A stretch of 64,000 nucleotides of DNA, taken from contig NZ_CP098511.1 of assembly GCF_026222555.1 (NCBI RefSeq), positions 2,399,501 through 2,463,500 on the forward strand. The letters run 5' to 3'. The notes below the pieces were generated by a model, which was not told the DNA's origin, did no database searches, and worked only from the letters and a program-made list of their open reading frames with translations. The translations under genes were made by a program, and so were the position numbers. The DNA comes from Aquimarina sp. ERC-38. Its GTDB lineage: Bacteria > Bacteroidota > Bacteroidia > Flavobacteriales > Flavobacteriaceae. Below are positions 25,439-34,408 of this stretch, in pieces (the stretch's first letter is position 1; each line of letters opens with the position of its first letter).

Positions 25439-25460
25439 AAAAGCCTCTTACGAGACTTTT
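25439..25460 (-). terminator. Terminator of the DUF2795 gene
   Basis: On the minus strand AAAAGTCTC (25460-25452) pairs with GAGGCTTTT (25447-25439) around a GTAA loop, with one G-U pair, and is followed by a U run (25434-25438). It lies 15 nt past the DUF2795 stop codon. Confidence 0.8.
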
Positions 25461-25474
25461 CTACTTTTTATCTT

Positions 25475-25696
25475 TTAATATTCATCTTCGTTCCAGAGAT
25501 AATCTTCGTCTGTAGGGTAATCAGGCCAGATTTCTTCAATGGAGTCATAAGAATCACCTTCATCTTCAATAGATTGCAGGTTTTCTACCACTTCTAAGGG
25601 AGCTCCGGTCCTGATCGCATAATCAATCAACTCATCTTTGGTTGCAGGCCAGGGGGCATCACTTAAATAAGAGGCTAGTTCTAAAGTCCAGTACAT
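25475..25696 (-). CDS. DUF2795 domain protein
   Basis: A 73-residue acidic protein of the DUF2795 family: MYWTLELASYLSDAPWPATKDELIDYAIRTGAPLEVVENL is the conserved domain, and the rest is an acidic tail rich in Asp, Glu and Tyr. The function is unknown; the fold recalls a small helical domain. It is a single gene with its own terminator. Nearly identical small proteins are widespread in Flavobacteriia. Confidence 0.88.
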   Translation of the reverse strand: MYWTLELASYLSDAPWPATKDELIDYAIRTGAPLEVVENLQSIEDEGDSYDSIEEIWPDYPTDEDYLWNEDEY

Positions 25697-25825
25697 ATTA
25701 TTACCGTTTTTAATTTTTGCAAAAATAATTTTTTAGTTTAAAAAGTCAAGTAAAAAATTAATTATTTACCTAATATTTAAAAGAACGTTTAGTTAAAGGA
25801 ATTTTTGAGTTAACCACGGCAGTGT

Positions 25826-26401
25826 TTACGTTAATTTTTCCGGAACCCACTTAACTTCTTTTGCTCCGAGGTCAAGAGTCAATTTTCGTGCCAGTACAAA
25901 TAAGTAATCCGAAAGTCGGTTTAAATAAGCCAGTACCTTCTTATCAAAAGGCTCGGATTCGTAAAGAGCGGTAGCCAAACGTTCTGCCCGTCGACAAACA
26001 CACCGGGCGATATGACAGTATGACACGGTTGTATGTCCTCCCGGTAACACAAAATGAGTCATCTGCGGAAGTTCTTCTTCCATACGATCAATTTCTTTTT
26101 CTACAAATAAAATGTCCTTTTCTGTAATAATCGGAATGTTAAGTCGCTTTTGTCCGTTTTTTAAAATAGCTTTTTCAGGATCGGTAGCTAGAATGGCTCC
26201 TACGGTAAACAATTTATTTTGTATTTCCGTAAGGAACTGCATGTAGGTTTCATCAATTTTTTGATCCCGAATTAAACCGATATACGAGTTTAATTCGTCT
26301 ACCGTGCCGTAACTGTCAATGCGTACATGATGTTTAGCAACCCGGGTACCTCCGAACAAGGCTGTAGTACCGTTATCACCGGTTTTAGTATATACTTTCA
26401 T
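25826..26401 (-). CDS. Cob(I)yrinic acid a,c-diamide adenosyltransferase, PduO type
   Basis: Transfers the adenosyl group of ATP to cob(I)alamin, giving adenosylcobalamin. The 191-residue length is typical. The ATP-binding N-terminus KVYTKTGDNGTTALFGGTRVAKHH, DSYGTVDELNSYIG, the FVLPGGHTTVSYCHIARCVCRRAERL helix and LNRLSDYLFVLAR match the PduO/MMAB family. Its product is the cofactor of methylmalonyl-CoA mutase, whose GTPase MeaB is also encoded in this window. It is 32 nt downstream of a tiny membrane-protein gene. Confidence 0.96.
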   Translation of the reverse strand: MKVYTKTGDNGTTALFGGTRVAKHHVRIDSYGTVDELNSYIGLIRDQKIDETYMQFLTEIQNKLFTVGAILATDPEKAILKNGQKRLNIPIITEKDILFVEKEIDRMEEELPQMTHFVLPGGHTTVSYCHIARCVCRRAERLATALYESEPFDKKVLAYLNRLSDYLFVLARKLTLDLGAKEVKWVPEKLT

Positions 26402-26433
26402 AGCTTGTTGTATCTAAAAACAATATTTTCAGC

Positions 26434-26625
26434 TTATTTCGAACCAAGTTCATTACTTTCCTTTGACTTACGTTTTTCAAGAACATTATTCTTAAAATTT
26501 CGACTTCGGCGATTGTATAATTTTTCTTTGTTGCGTTTTGAATTATAGAAAACAAAAATAAAAAGTACTGCAATAACTAATACGACCAGTATAAGTTGCA
26601 TTTCTCCTGATAGTGATTCAAACAT
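26434..26625 (-). CDS. Small single-pass membrane protein
   Basis: A 63-residue frame with one hydrophobic helix (LILVVLVIAVLFIFVFY, about residues 11-27) followed by a strongly basic tail (NSKRNKEKLYNRRSRNFKNN). The composition, the MFESLSGEMQ start and its position upstream of the adenosyltransferase make a real protein plausible. I do not recognise a family. Confidence 0.5.
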   Translation of the reverse strand: MFESLSGEMQLILVVLVIAVLFIFVFYNSKRNKEKLYNRRSRNFKNNVLEKRKSKESNELGSK

Positions 26626-26736
26626 AAAACCTTAATTTAAAATAGTCCAAAACAGTTGCAAGATACTATCTTTAGCGATACAAGTCTTTGTAAAGGAAGA
26701 AAACTAAAACTGTAAAAAATACTATCTTTAACCTCT

Positions 26737-27354
26737 ATGGAATTTTCTTCAAAATTACTGGAAAGTGCCGTGTACGAAATGTCGCAACTCCCCGGAATTG
26801 GTAAGCGAACGGCTTTACGCTTGGTACTTCATTTACTAAGGCAACCTTCCGTACAAACTGAACATCTGGCAAACGCATTGAGTACGTTGCGGGAAGATAT
26901 TAAATTCTGCAAAATTTGCCATAGTATCAGTGATGTAGAGATTTGCGATATCTGTAACAATCCCAGTAGGGATCAAACGCTGGTTTGCGTGGTAGAAGAT
27001 ATTAGGGATGTGATGGCTATTGAAAGTACCGGGCAATACCGCGGCTTATATCATGTCCTTGGCGGAAAGATAAGCCCAATGGATGGAATTGGTCCTCAAA
27101 ACCTGACAATTTCTCAATTAGTTGAGCGAATTAAAAACACGGAAGTAAAAGAAATTATCTTTGCCCTAAGTGCTACGATGGAAGGCGATACTACTAATTT
27201 TTATATTTACCGACAGTTAGAAGGTTTGCCTGTAAAAACTTCAAGTATTGCAAGAGGTATTAGTATTAATGATGAACTCGAGTATGCAGATGAAGTTACC
27301 CTAGGGCGTAGTATTTTAAATAGAATACCCTTTGAAAACGCTTTAAAAGGATAA
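26737..27354 (+). CDS. recR: Recombination mediator protein RecR
   Basis: Works with RecO (and RecF) to load RecA on gapped DNA. The 205-residue length is standard. The helix-hairpin-helix [12 protein letters not shown] is at about residues 18-29, the four-Cys zinc finger [16 protein letters not shown] at about 57-72, and the Toprim domain ([45 protein letters not shown]) follows. It is oriented away from the minus-strand genes upstream. In many relatives it stands alone as here. Confidence 0.97.
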   Translation: MEFSSKLLESAVYEMSQLPGIGKRTALRLVLHLLRQPSVQTEHLANALSTLREDIKFCKICHSISDVEICDICNNPSRDQTLVCVVEDIRDVMAIESTGQYRGLYHVLGGKISPMDGIGPQNLTISQLVERIKNTEVKEIIFALSATMEGDTTNFYIYRQLEGLPVKTSSIARGISINDELEYADEVTLGRSILNRIPFENALKG

Positions 27355-27538
27355 TTGATTGTTGTGTCTATTCATGCTTTAAAATCTAATTTTTCAATAA
27401 ACTCCACCTGTTTGCTAATAGGTATTTAAATAAATTAGAATATATTTCCGGTCAGATTTTCTTTTACCATTGAAGTGGTTTAAACAACTTCTTATTTCGA
27501 AATAAAGAAAATCACTTCATTAATAAAAAAAAGGTTTT

Positions 27539-28678
27539 CTGAAGTTATCCGTAGTCATATTAAATTATAAAGTTCCTTATTTTTTGGAACTATGCCTGCA
27601 TAGTGTACGTAAAGCTATACAAACTATTGATGCGGAGATTATCGTCGTTGATAATTATTCCGGAGATCGTAGTTGTGATATGGTTAAAGAGGTTTTTCCG
27701 GAAGTGATTTTGCTTGAAAACAAAGAGAACTTAGGTTTTGCAAAGGCAAATAATCAGGGAGTAGCCATAGCAAAAGGCACCTATATATGTATACTAAATC
27801 CGGATACCGTAGTTGCAGAAAGTACATTTACGACCCTTTTACAATTATATAAAAATAAAGAAAACCTGGGTTTAACGGGAATACAATTGCAAGATGGTAG
27901 CGGGTTTTTTCTGCCAGAAAGTAAAAGAAACATTCCAACACCGGCGGTTTCTTTACAACGCCTATTTCATTTTAGAATAGGGAACGTAAAATCTTATTAT
28001 GCGAGTCACTTAGCTTCAAATAAAGAAGGTGAAGTGGATATCCTGGTAGGTGCTTTTATGTTTTGTGAACGTTTAAAATATCAGGAAGTTGGAGGTTTTG
28101 ATGAAGACTATTTTATGTACGGTGAAGATATTGATCTGTCTTACAAATTTTTAAAAGCCAGATATTACAATTATTATCTGGGCAGTATTTCCTGTATTCA
28201 TTATAAAGGAGAGAGTACTATCAAGGATAAAGTTTATGCAGCACGTTTTTACGGAGCTATGCAGCTATTTTATAAAAAGCATTTTGCTACCAGTAGCTTT
28301 ACTAGCTTCCTTGTTGGTTTAGGAGTAAAACTCCTTTCCAAAGTAACTCAGCTAAAGCGAAATAAAATAAGAAAGGTGTCACCTAATCGATATTATTTTA
28401 TTTCTACTAACCAACGGATTAAAAAGGATATAGAAAGTACGGTAAAAAAAGAAGTTGAATTGGTGAATAGCTTTTCAGAGATTATAAAGGAAGAGAAGAA
28501 TATTGAGATTATTTTTGATGCAGCTTGTCTGAGTTTTTCAGAAATTATTCAGGTTATGCAAAAGAATGCTTCTCCCTTTATTACTTTTAAAATTAAACCT
28601 CCGGAACAAAATTTTATAATAGGAAGTAATTCGAGTACGGGTAGGGGTGAAGTGATTATTTTAAAAAGAATAATTTAG
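27539..28678 (+). CDS. Family 2 glycosyltransferase, probable CTG start
   Basis: A GT-A fold glycosyltransferase of the rhamnosyltransferase-like GT2 group (379 residues from 27539). The sequence IIVVDNYSGD, ENLGFAKANNQG, ICILNPDTVV and FDEDYFMYGEDIDLSYK are the donor-site and acidic motifs. An ordinary start exists only at a TTG (27584), which would begin MELCLHSVRK and remove the first strand. In frame upstream, 27539-27583 reads LKLSVVILNYKVPYF, the expected N-terminus of the family, and the only codon that could start it is CTG at 27539; the frame is closed by a TAA at 27524. The C-terminal 140 residues (after the GT domain) are not characterised. Confidence 0.82.
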   Translation: MKLSVVILNYKVPYFLELCLHSVRKAIQTIDAEIIVVDNYSGDRSCDMVKEVFPEVILLENKENLGFAKANNQGVAIAKGTYICILNPDTVVAESTFTTLLQLYKNKENLGLTGIQLQDGSGFFLPESKRNIPTPAVSLQRLFHFRIGNVKSYYASHLASNKEGEVDILVGAFMFCERLKYQEVGGFDEDYFMYGEDIDLSYKFLKARYYNYYLGSISCIHYKGESTIKDKVYAARFYGAMQLFYKKHFATSSFTSFLVGLGVKLLSKVTQLKRNKIRKVSPNRYYFISTNQRIKKDIESTVKKEVELVNSFSEIIKEEKNIEIIFDAACLSFSEIIQVMQKNASPFITFKIKPPEQNFIIGSNSSTGRGEVIILKRII

Positions 28679-29005
28679 AAATATAACGTTGAACTACTTA
28701 ACCTTACATAATTAATTGTTATTTTTTTTTAATATTGAAATGAGTCATACATTACTTTTTCCTACCTGTGTTTTAAATATTTGTAAGAATAATCGTTCAA
28801 AAAAAGAATGTTGTAAATTTTATCTAATTTTGTTATAGAAAGACCTTAGTCAATTTTAAATAGAATTTGCATAATCTTTTTAACAAAAAGGAAGATGTAA
28901 TTTTGCCCTTATTTTAATAAGGATTAATTTAAAATTTAAATAAATTTAGCTACAGATTTTTTCAAACTAATAATTGTTTTTAAAACTAGATATATAGATT
29001 GTATT
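28679..29005. other. AT-rich spacer
   Basis: No gene seen. Two TAATTTTG motifs (about 28826-28833 and 28898-28905) fit the Bacteroidota -7 box; neither has a well-placed TTG upstream. A small hairpin CCTTAT/ATAAGG lies at 28907-28922. Confidence 0.45.
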
Positions 29006-30247
29006 ATGAAAAAAGTAAAGTATTTATTACTGATAACTATCTTGTTAATAATCAACTTAAGTTGTAATAACGACGATAATGAATCAACTCCATTGCCTAA
29101 TGAAGTTATTATTGAAATAACAGACATGAACTTATCTGAAGGAAGGGTTAATTTAATAGCTACTCAAACTACTGGAAATCAGTCTGGAAACTGGTCTGTT
29201 GTATCAAAGAACGAAACAAAAGGAGAATTTGTAACCACGACAAATTCTTTAACCAGATTTAAGGGTAGTATTTTAGAAGACTACATTATAAGATGGACTA
29301 TCAATAATGGAGAAGAATCTGTTTATAAAGATGTTAAAATTTCAATGTATGAAGGAAAATCATTAGAAGAAATTATAAAAATAGAACGCAATATTTCAAA
29401 ATTAATAGAATTAGCTAAAAAAGGAAACTTCACCATAGGTGAGATGGTAAGTTTAGGTGTTACTGTTGAGGAAATAAAGGATTATTTAACTTTAAAGGAA
29501 ATTATAAATTCTAACATTTCTTTTCTTGATATGTACGATTCCGGAATAACAATTAAACAAATGATGGGAGAAGGTTTTACTTTTAAAAAACTATGGTTTT
29601 TTTTCACCAAAGAATATACTGAATCTAAAAAATCACCAAAAAGGAGTCTTACTCAATATTTTTATAATGAAGGTTTTAAAGTAGAAGATCTTTTTAATGA
29701 AGGCATAAGTGTTAGAGCTTTACTTGATAATGGAACTTCAATTAAACAAATAGTAGATAGTAATTATTATACCTTGAATGAATTAATAACCAGTGACCAT
29801 TCACAAATACCTTTAACTTCCATATTAGAATTGAAAATACCTTTACAAACCTTGATAGATGAAAATATTATAGTTAGAACCCCAATAGATGGCTTTTATA
29901 TAATGAATTATGTAGTTATTGGTTATTGGTCAAATACTCATTTTATAAAAAATGATTTAAAAGATATAAATAGATTGAATCCTATGGATAATTCTTTATG
30001 GCGTTTACCAACCGAAGATGAATTAATTTATATCATCAAAAATAATAAAAAAGATTTTGACCTTTTATTACTAGAGTATGGAAATTATCAATATTCTTCT
30101 AACGAAACATGTAGTTATCCTAAATATAGTTCAGTTGGAAATTTAATTAAATCTATAAAGAATACCAATGCTCAATATGTATCATGTTGTACGTTAAACA
30201 CGGTTAATTGCGAATCGATTCAACATTTATATGTCACTCAGTTATAA
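29006..30247 (+). CDS. Lipoprotein with helical repeats and a DUF1566-like end
   Basis: A 413-residue lipoprotein (lipobox NLSC, Cys20, then an Asn/Asp-rich linker). Residues about 30-110 form a beta-sandwich-like domain (ITDMNLSEGRVNLIATQTTG...). Residues about 125-285 contain repeating short segments of the form (x)GhTh(c)phhp(h)G, for example NFTIGEMVSLG, GITIKQMMGEG, GFKVEDLFNEG, GISVRALLDNG and GTSIKQIVDSN, suggesting a helical-hairpin repeat. Near the C-terminus WRLPTEDELIYII (from Trp332) is the start motif of a DUF1566-like domain. I do not know its function. Confidence 0.7.
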   Translation: MKKVKYLLLITILLIINLSCNNDDNESTPLPNEVIIEITDMNLSEGRVNLIATQTTGNQSGNWSVVSKNETKGEFVTTTNSLTRFKGSILEDYIIRWTINNGEESVYKDVKISMYEGKSLEEIIKIERNISKLIELAKKGNFTIGEMVSLGVTVEEIKDYLTLKEIINSNISFLDMYDSGITIKQMMGEGFTFKKLWFFFTKEYTESKKSPKRSLTQYFYNEGFKVEDLFNEGISVRALLDNGTSIKQIVDSNYYTLNELITSDHSQIPLTSILELKIPLQTLIDENIIVRTPIDGFYIMNYVVIGYWSNTHFIKNDLKDINRLNPMDNSLWRLPTEDELIYIIKNNKKDFDLLLLEYGNYQYSSNETCSYPKYSSVGNLIKSIKNTNAQYVSCCTLNTVNCESIQHLYVTQL

Positions 30248-30499
30248 ATTAAATTTCTTTGTTAATAAAACAAAGTAAATAGTTTAGGTATTGTTATTTG
30301 TAATTTGAGCTTAAACTTGTAAAATTAGGTTATTAGGAACATTTGAATGAGGATAAGCTGTTGAATACCAATTAAAGATATACATGGTTAATTTATCCTA
30401 TAAATTTTAGGTAAACTTTAGTATCAAAAAGCCAGTAACCCTTGACCTATTTTATATTTTCGCAAAAAATTGGATTCATAACTACATATTACTAAGAAT

Positions 30500-31828
30500 A
30501 TGGCAAAATTTGAACTAAAACTTCCGAAGATGGGAGAAAGTGTAGCTGAAGCAACGATAACTACCTGGTTAAAGGAAGTAGGAGATACTATTGAAATGGA
30601 CGAAGCGGTAGTTGAAATTGCTACTGACAAGGTGGACAGTGAAGTGCCCAGTGAAGTGGAAGGAGTTCTGTTAGAAAAATTATTTGAGGTAGATGATGTA
30701 GTCCAAGTAGGAGCCACTATTGCCATTATTGAAACCGAAGCCTCGGATAAGGCAGAAATTGTTACAGATAGTATAAGTAGTAAGGAAGAAAATGAACCTT
30801 TAATTTCGGAAGCTGATCTTCTGGAAAGTCAGGTTATTGAAGTTGTTGAAAAAGTAAGTAGTGAGAGTGCGGAAGGTGCCGGATTTTATTCTCCGTTAGT
30901 AAAAAATATTGCTGCTAAAGAAAATATATCAAGCGCTGAACTCCAAAATATTCCAGGAACTGGTAAAGAGGGCAGGGTTACTAAAAATGATATTTTACGC
31001 TATGTCGAAAAGAAAAAATCATCTTCTCAAATTGCAGGAGCATTAGAGGAACAAAAATCACCTACTCCTGTATCAACGCCGGTAAAACCAGTAGAAAGCC
31101 CGGTAGTAACAAGATCCGGGCAGGACGAAATTATCGAAATGTCACGGATGGGCAAAATGATTGCGCATCACATGGTACAATCCGTACAGGTATCAGCACA
31201 TGTTCAATCATTTATTGAAGTAGATGTTACCAATATATGGAACTGGAGAAATAAAAATAAAGATAGTTTTTATAAAAGAGAAGGGGAAAAGCTAACATTT
31301 ACACCGATTTTTATGGAGGCGGTAGCCAAAGCTATTAAAGATTTTCCGATGATTAACATCTCAGTTGACGGTGATAAAATTATCAAAAGAAAAAATATTA
31401 ATTTGGGGATGGCAGCTGCTTTACCAGACGGAAACCTGATCGTTCCGGTAATTAAAAATGCCGATCAACTTAATCTGGTAGGTATGGCAAAACAAGTCAA
31501 TGACTTAGCACAACGAGCACGGAATAAAGAACTCAAACCAGACGATACCCAGGATGGAACGTATACAGTTACGAATGTAGGTACCTTCGGTAGTATTATG
31601 GGGACTCCTATAATTAATCAGCCGCAAGTAGCTATTTTGGCTCTAGGTGCCATTCGTAAAGTACCGGCAGTAATTGAAACTCCTGAAGGTGATTTTATTG
31701 GAATCCGGCATAAAATGTTCCTTTCTCATTCCTACGACCATCGGGTGGTAAATGGTGCGCTGGGCGGACAATTTGTACAACGGGTCAAAGAATATTTGGA
31801 AGCTTGGAACGTAAACCGGGAGATTTAA
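30500..31828 (+). CDS. Dihydrolipoamide acyltransferase (E2) of a 2-oxoacid dehydrogenase complex
   Basis: The 442-residue core of a 2-oxoacid dehydrogenase complex, probably the branched-chain type. The lipoyl domain (about 1-77) carries the lipoylated lysine in IATDKVDSEV; the E1/E3-binding domain is about 130-172 (FYSPLVKNIAAKENI, GTGKEGRVTKNDILRYV); a Pro/Ser linker follows; the catalytic domain begins near 210. The active-site motif normally HxxxDG reads His414-Arg-Val-Val-Asn418-Gly, so the Asp is replaced. No E1 or E3 gene is adjacent. It overlaps the convergent small ribbon-helix-helix gene by 4 nt. Confidence 0.92.
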   Translation: MAKFELKLPKMGESVAEATITTWLKEVGDTIEMDEAVVEIATDKVDSEVPSEVEGVLLEKLFEVDDVVQVGATIAIIETEASDKAEIVTDSISSKEENEPLISEADLLESQVIEVVEKVSSESAEGAGFYSPLVKNIAAKENISSAELQNIPGTGKEGRVTKNDILRYVEKKKSSSQIAGALEEQKSPTPVSTPVKPVESPVVTRSGQDEIIEMSRMGKMIAHHMVQSVQVSAHVQSFIEVDVTNIWNWRNKNKDSFYKREGEKLTFTPIFMEAVAKAIKDFPMINISVDGDKIIKRKNINLGMAAALPDGNLIVPVIKNADQLNLVGMAKQVNDLAQRARNKELKPDDTQDGTYTVTNVGTFGSIMGTPIINQPQVAILALGAIRKVPAVIETPEGDFIGIRHKMFLSHSYDHRVVNGALGGQFVQRVKEYLEAWNVNREI

Positions 31829-32013
31829 TCTTCCCGGTCCTTAGGTTTCTCTTTATTAGTTTTAGACTTAAGATGTTTGGCATCTTTTAAGGACTTATGA
31901 ATCATCCATTCTAATTGTCCGTTTACGCTACGAAATTCATCCGCAGCCCATTTTTCAATCTGTGCAAAGGTATCCGGGTCAATTCTTAAAACAAATGATT
32001 TTTTTTTACTCAT
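31825..32013 (-). CDS. Small ribbon-helix-helix (Arc-like) protein
   Basis: A 62-residue protein starting MSKKKSFVLRIDPDTFAQIEKWAADEFRSVNGQLEWMI, which matches the ribbon-helix-helix (Arc/MetJ) DNA-binding pattern: beta strand FVLRID, two helices, then a basic tail. It starts 6 nt after the SPFH gene stop and is co-transcribed with it. SPFH plus an Arc-like gene is a recurring pair in bacterial genomes, as far as I recall. Its target sites are unknown. Confidence 0.82.
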   Translation of the reverse strand: MSKKKSFVLRIDPDTFAQIEKWAADEFRSVNGQLEWMIHKSLKDAKHLKSKTNKEKPKDRED

Positions 32014-32019
32014 ATTAAT

Positions 32020-32874
32020 TTATGAATGTAGGCTTCCCGCGTTGATTACGGGTACTGCTTCTTTATCACTACACAAAACTACCATTAAATTACTAACCAT
32101 AGCTGCTTTTTTATCTTCGTCAAATTCTACAATCTGATCCGTAGTAAGTTGATGTAACGCATCTTCAACCATACCTACTGCCCCTTCTACTATTTTCTTT
32201 CGGGCGGCTACAATAGCTTCTGCCTGTTGTCGTTTAAGCATGGCACTAGCTATCTCCGGAGCATAGGCCAAATAACCAATCCGAGCTTCCAGGACTTCAA
32301 TTCCGGCAATGAATAAACGTTCGGTTATTTCATTTTCAAGGGCATCATTTACCTCATCTAGTCCTGATCGTAGTGTAATTTCTGCTTCTTCTGCATTGAA
32401 GTTATCATACGGGTAACTACCTGCCAGTTTACGTACTGCCGCATCCGTTTGTACTCTTACAAATTCCTGATAGTTATCTACTTCAAAAGCTGCTTTATAG
32501 GTGTTTTGAACTTTCCAAACCAAAATGACGTTGATCAAAATCGGATTTCCCAGTAGGTCATTTACTTTTAACCGTTCACTATCAAAGTTTCTAGCGCGTA
32601 GTGAAATCTTTTCTTTAGTATAAAAAGGGTTAGCCCAAAAGAAACCATTTGCCCTTACCGTACCTGCATAATCCCCAAAAAGGACTAGTACCTTGGAACT
32701 ATTGGGATTTACCGTAAAAAAACCTTTTACTAAAAGCACAATAAGTACTAAGCCTAAAGCAAATAATGCATTTTCAGTCATTAAAAATCCAACTACAGTT
32801 CCTGCAATTATTAGTGTAGTCAGAAGTAAAAATAAATAACCGTTTCCTACCTTAATATTTTTCTCTAAATTCAT
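32020..32874 (-). CDS. SPFH/Band 7 domain membrane protein
   Basis: A 284-residue protein with two N-terminal membrane segments (about 12-28 and 34-50) followed by an SPFH (prohibitin/stomatin) domain: VNPNSSKVLVLFGDYAGTVRANGFFWANPF is typical. The C-terminal helix (RQQAEAIVAARKKIVEGAVGMVEDAL) fits oligomerisation. SPFH proteins form membrane microdomain scaffolds. It is the first gene of a two-gene unit with the Arc-like protein. Confidence 0.9.
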   Translation of the reverse strand: MNLEKNIKVGNGYLFLLLTTLIIAGTVVGFLMTENALFALGLVLIVLLVKGFFTVNPNSSKVLVLFGDYAGTVRANGFFWANPFYTKEKISLRARNFDSERLKVNDLLGNPILINVILVWKVQNTYKAAFEVDNYQEFVRVQTDAAVRKLAGSYPYDNFNAEEAEITLRSGLDEVNDALENEITERLFIAGIEVLEARIGYLAYAPEIASAMLKRQQAEAIVAARKKIVEGAVGMVEDALHQLTTDQIVEFDEDKKAAMVSNLMVVLCSDKEAVPVINAGSLHS

Positions 32875-33659
32875 AATGATATTAATTTGATATCACAATA
32901 ATACGTAAAATTTTGGCTTGTTTTACCTTTTTTATTTTAAATTTTTTACTCCAATTAGAAAGTGATACAAAATAATTAATTCTATACACGTTTATACATT
33001 ACTCTATTTTAGTTAGTTATGTTTAAATATTGAGATGTAAAGGGAAGGCTAAACAAAAAGCAGTAAAGTTGTTATAGTAACTTTATAGATTTAAAACGTT
33101 GAAAGATATTAGCAGTTGAAGTAATTTCAATATAACTGATAAAATTTATTAATTGTTAAATTCAATCATATATTCATAGATAAATAATTATTTATGGGGA
33201 ATTCTAGGATTGAAAATAAAATAGTTTCTTTATTATTATTTAATACTTTATATTTACAAAGATGTAATTGTCAATTGATTTCGTTAATTTTTAAAGGTAT
33301 TAGTTAAGTTACGAAAAAAATTGAGATACTCTGGAAACAACATTTAAATTTGAATGTAAGTTATTTAAACTATTGAATTTTTAATGAATTAAATAACTTA
33401 TTATGTTATTACTAAAAAACTATTTCATGTGTTTTTATTAGAAACTTGGCATTTTATTATTTATTCTAACATATATTTTTATTTAATATTTTGTTAATTA
33501 ATCCTTTATACCCCAGTTTAAAATTTTATTAATGTATTTATCGGACTTACGATCCAAAGTCGTGTATGTATGATTGAAAAGCGACATTAAACAAAAGAGT
33601 AAATGAGATAATTTGTGTGAAAATCGAAAGAGTAACACTAAACTAACTATAATTGAAAA
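32875..33659. other. Long AT-rich spacer, no gene recognised
   Basis: This 785-nt stretch is extremely AT-rich. The longest frame I could suggest is a 37-codon run from an ATG at about 33194, without supporting features. No strong hairpin or repeat is seen. It may hold regulatory sequence of the lipoprotein at 33660 or be decayed DNA. Confidence 0.5.
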
Positions 33660-34388
33660 ATGAATAAAATTATCAAATCATCATTTGCAATATTTATAAT
33701 ATTGCTTTTATCACAAGCCTGTAGTACAGAGGAAGAAACCGCAAATAATATTGAAAATAACAACTTTGAGTTAGATACTAATTTGACTTTAACTAAATCA
33801 ACTTCAAAAGTTTCTAATGTCTTTTATAATATGGGCGTTACGAATATAAAGTTAGTTAAAGAATCAAACTCTGTTCTTTACAAATTTCAATCTGTTAAAC
33901 CATTTATTACAAATGGAAAATTAATAAATATATCCGACTATTTGATACGTTTTGAAAAAGGAATGATATATTTACAATCAAATTCAGATTTAAAAATAAC
34001 TTTGTTAAATGGAAAACCTTATATGCAATCATCTGAATACTCTGGATATATAAACGAAGAAACCAGCCCTAATAGTGTTGAATTGAAAATTTTATTACTC
34101 TTTATGAGAGAAATGACAACATCAAGTAAAAATAAAATTAATGCTGAATTAGTAATTAACGATGTAGAAGGGAAATTGGGATGTGGATTTTGGGATACAT
34201 ATTATGTTTACAGTACTGGTTTTAGTTTAAGTACAGCTATAGGCAATTTAAGTGATGAAATTAATAATTATAGTACGGGATTAAATACACTTGATATTTC
34301 AAGTTGTTCTTCATTCGGAGGAGTAGATACTTCCTGTGGATGGGATGCACATTTTTGTGTAGCTACTCAAGCATTTTGTTGTGGATAA
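33660..34388 (+). CDS. Lipoprotein with Cys-rich C-terminus, unknown function
   Basis: A 242-residue lipoprotein (signal peptide ending in the lipobox SQAC, Cys21, then Ser-Thr-Glu-Glu). The middle is strand-rich without known motifs. The last 70 residues contain seven cysteines, the final part reading CSSFGGVDTSCGWDAHFC and ending FCCG; none occur between Cys21 and residue 170. This suggests disulfides in a small C-terminal domain outside the cytoplasm. It is followed 20 nt later by a small membrane protein gene. I do not recognise it. Confidence 0.7.
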   Translation: MNKIIKSSFAIFIILLLSQACSTEEETANNIENNNFELDTNLTLTKSTSKVSNVFYNMGVTNIKLVKESNSVLYKFQSVKPFITNGKLINISDYLIRFEKGMIYLQSNSDLKITLLNGKPYMQSSEYSGYINEETSPNSVELKILLLFMREMTTSSKNKINAELVINDVEGKLGCGFWDTYYVYSTGFSLSTAIGNLSDEINNYSTGLNTLDISSCSSFGGVDTSCGWDAHFCVATQAFCCG

Positions 34389-34408
34389 AACTTAAAATAG
34401 AAATATGT

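Noticed and set aside
33194..33307. 37-codon ORF in the long spacer before 33660
   Set aside because: Short, no leader features, and no similarity I can name.
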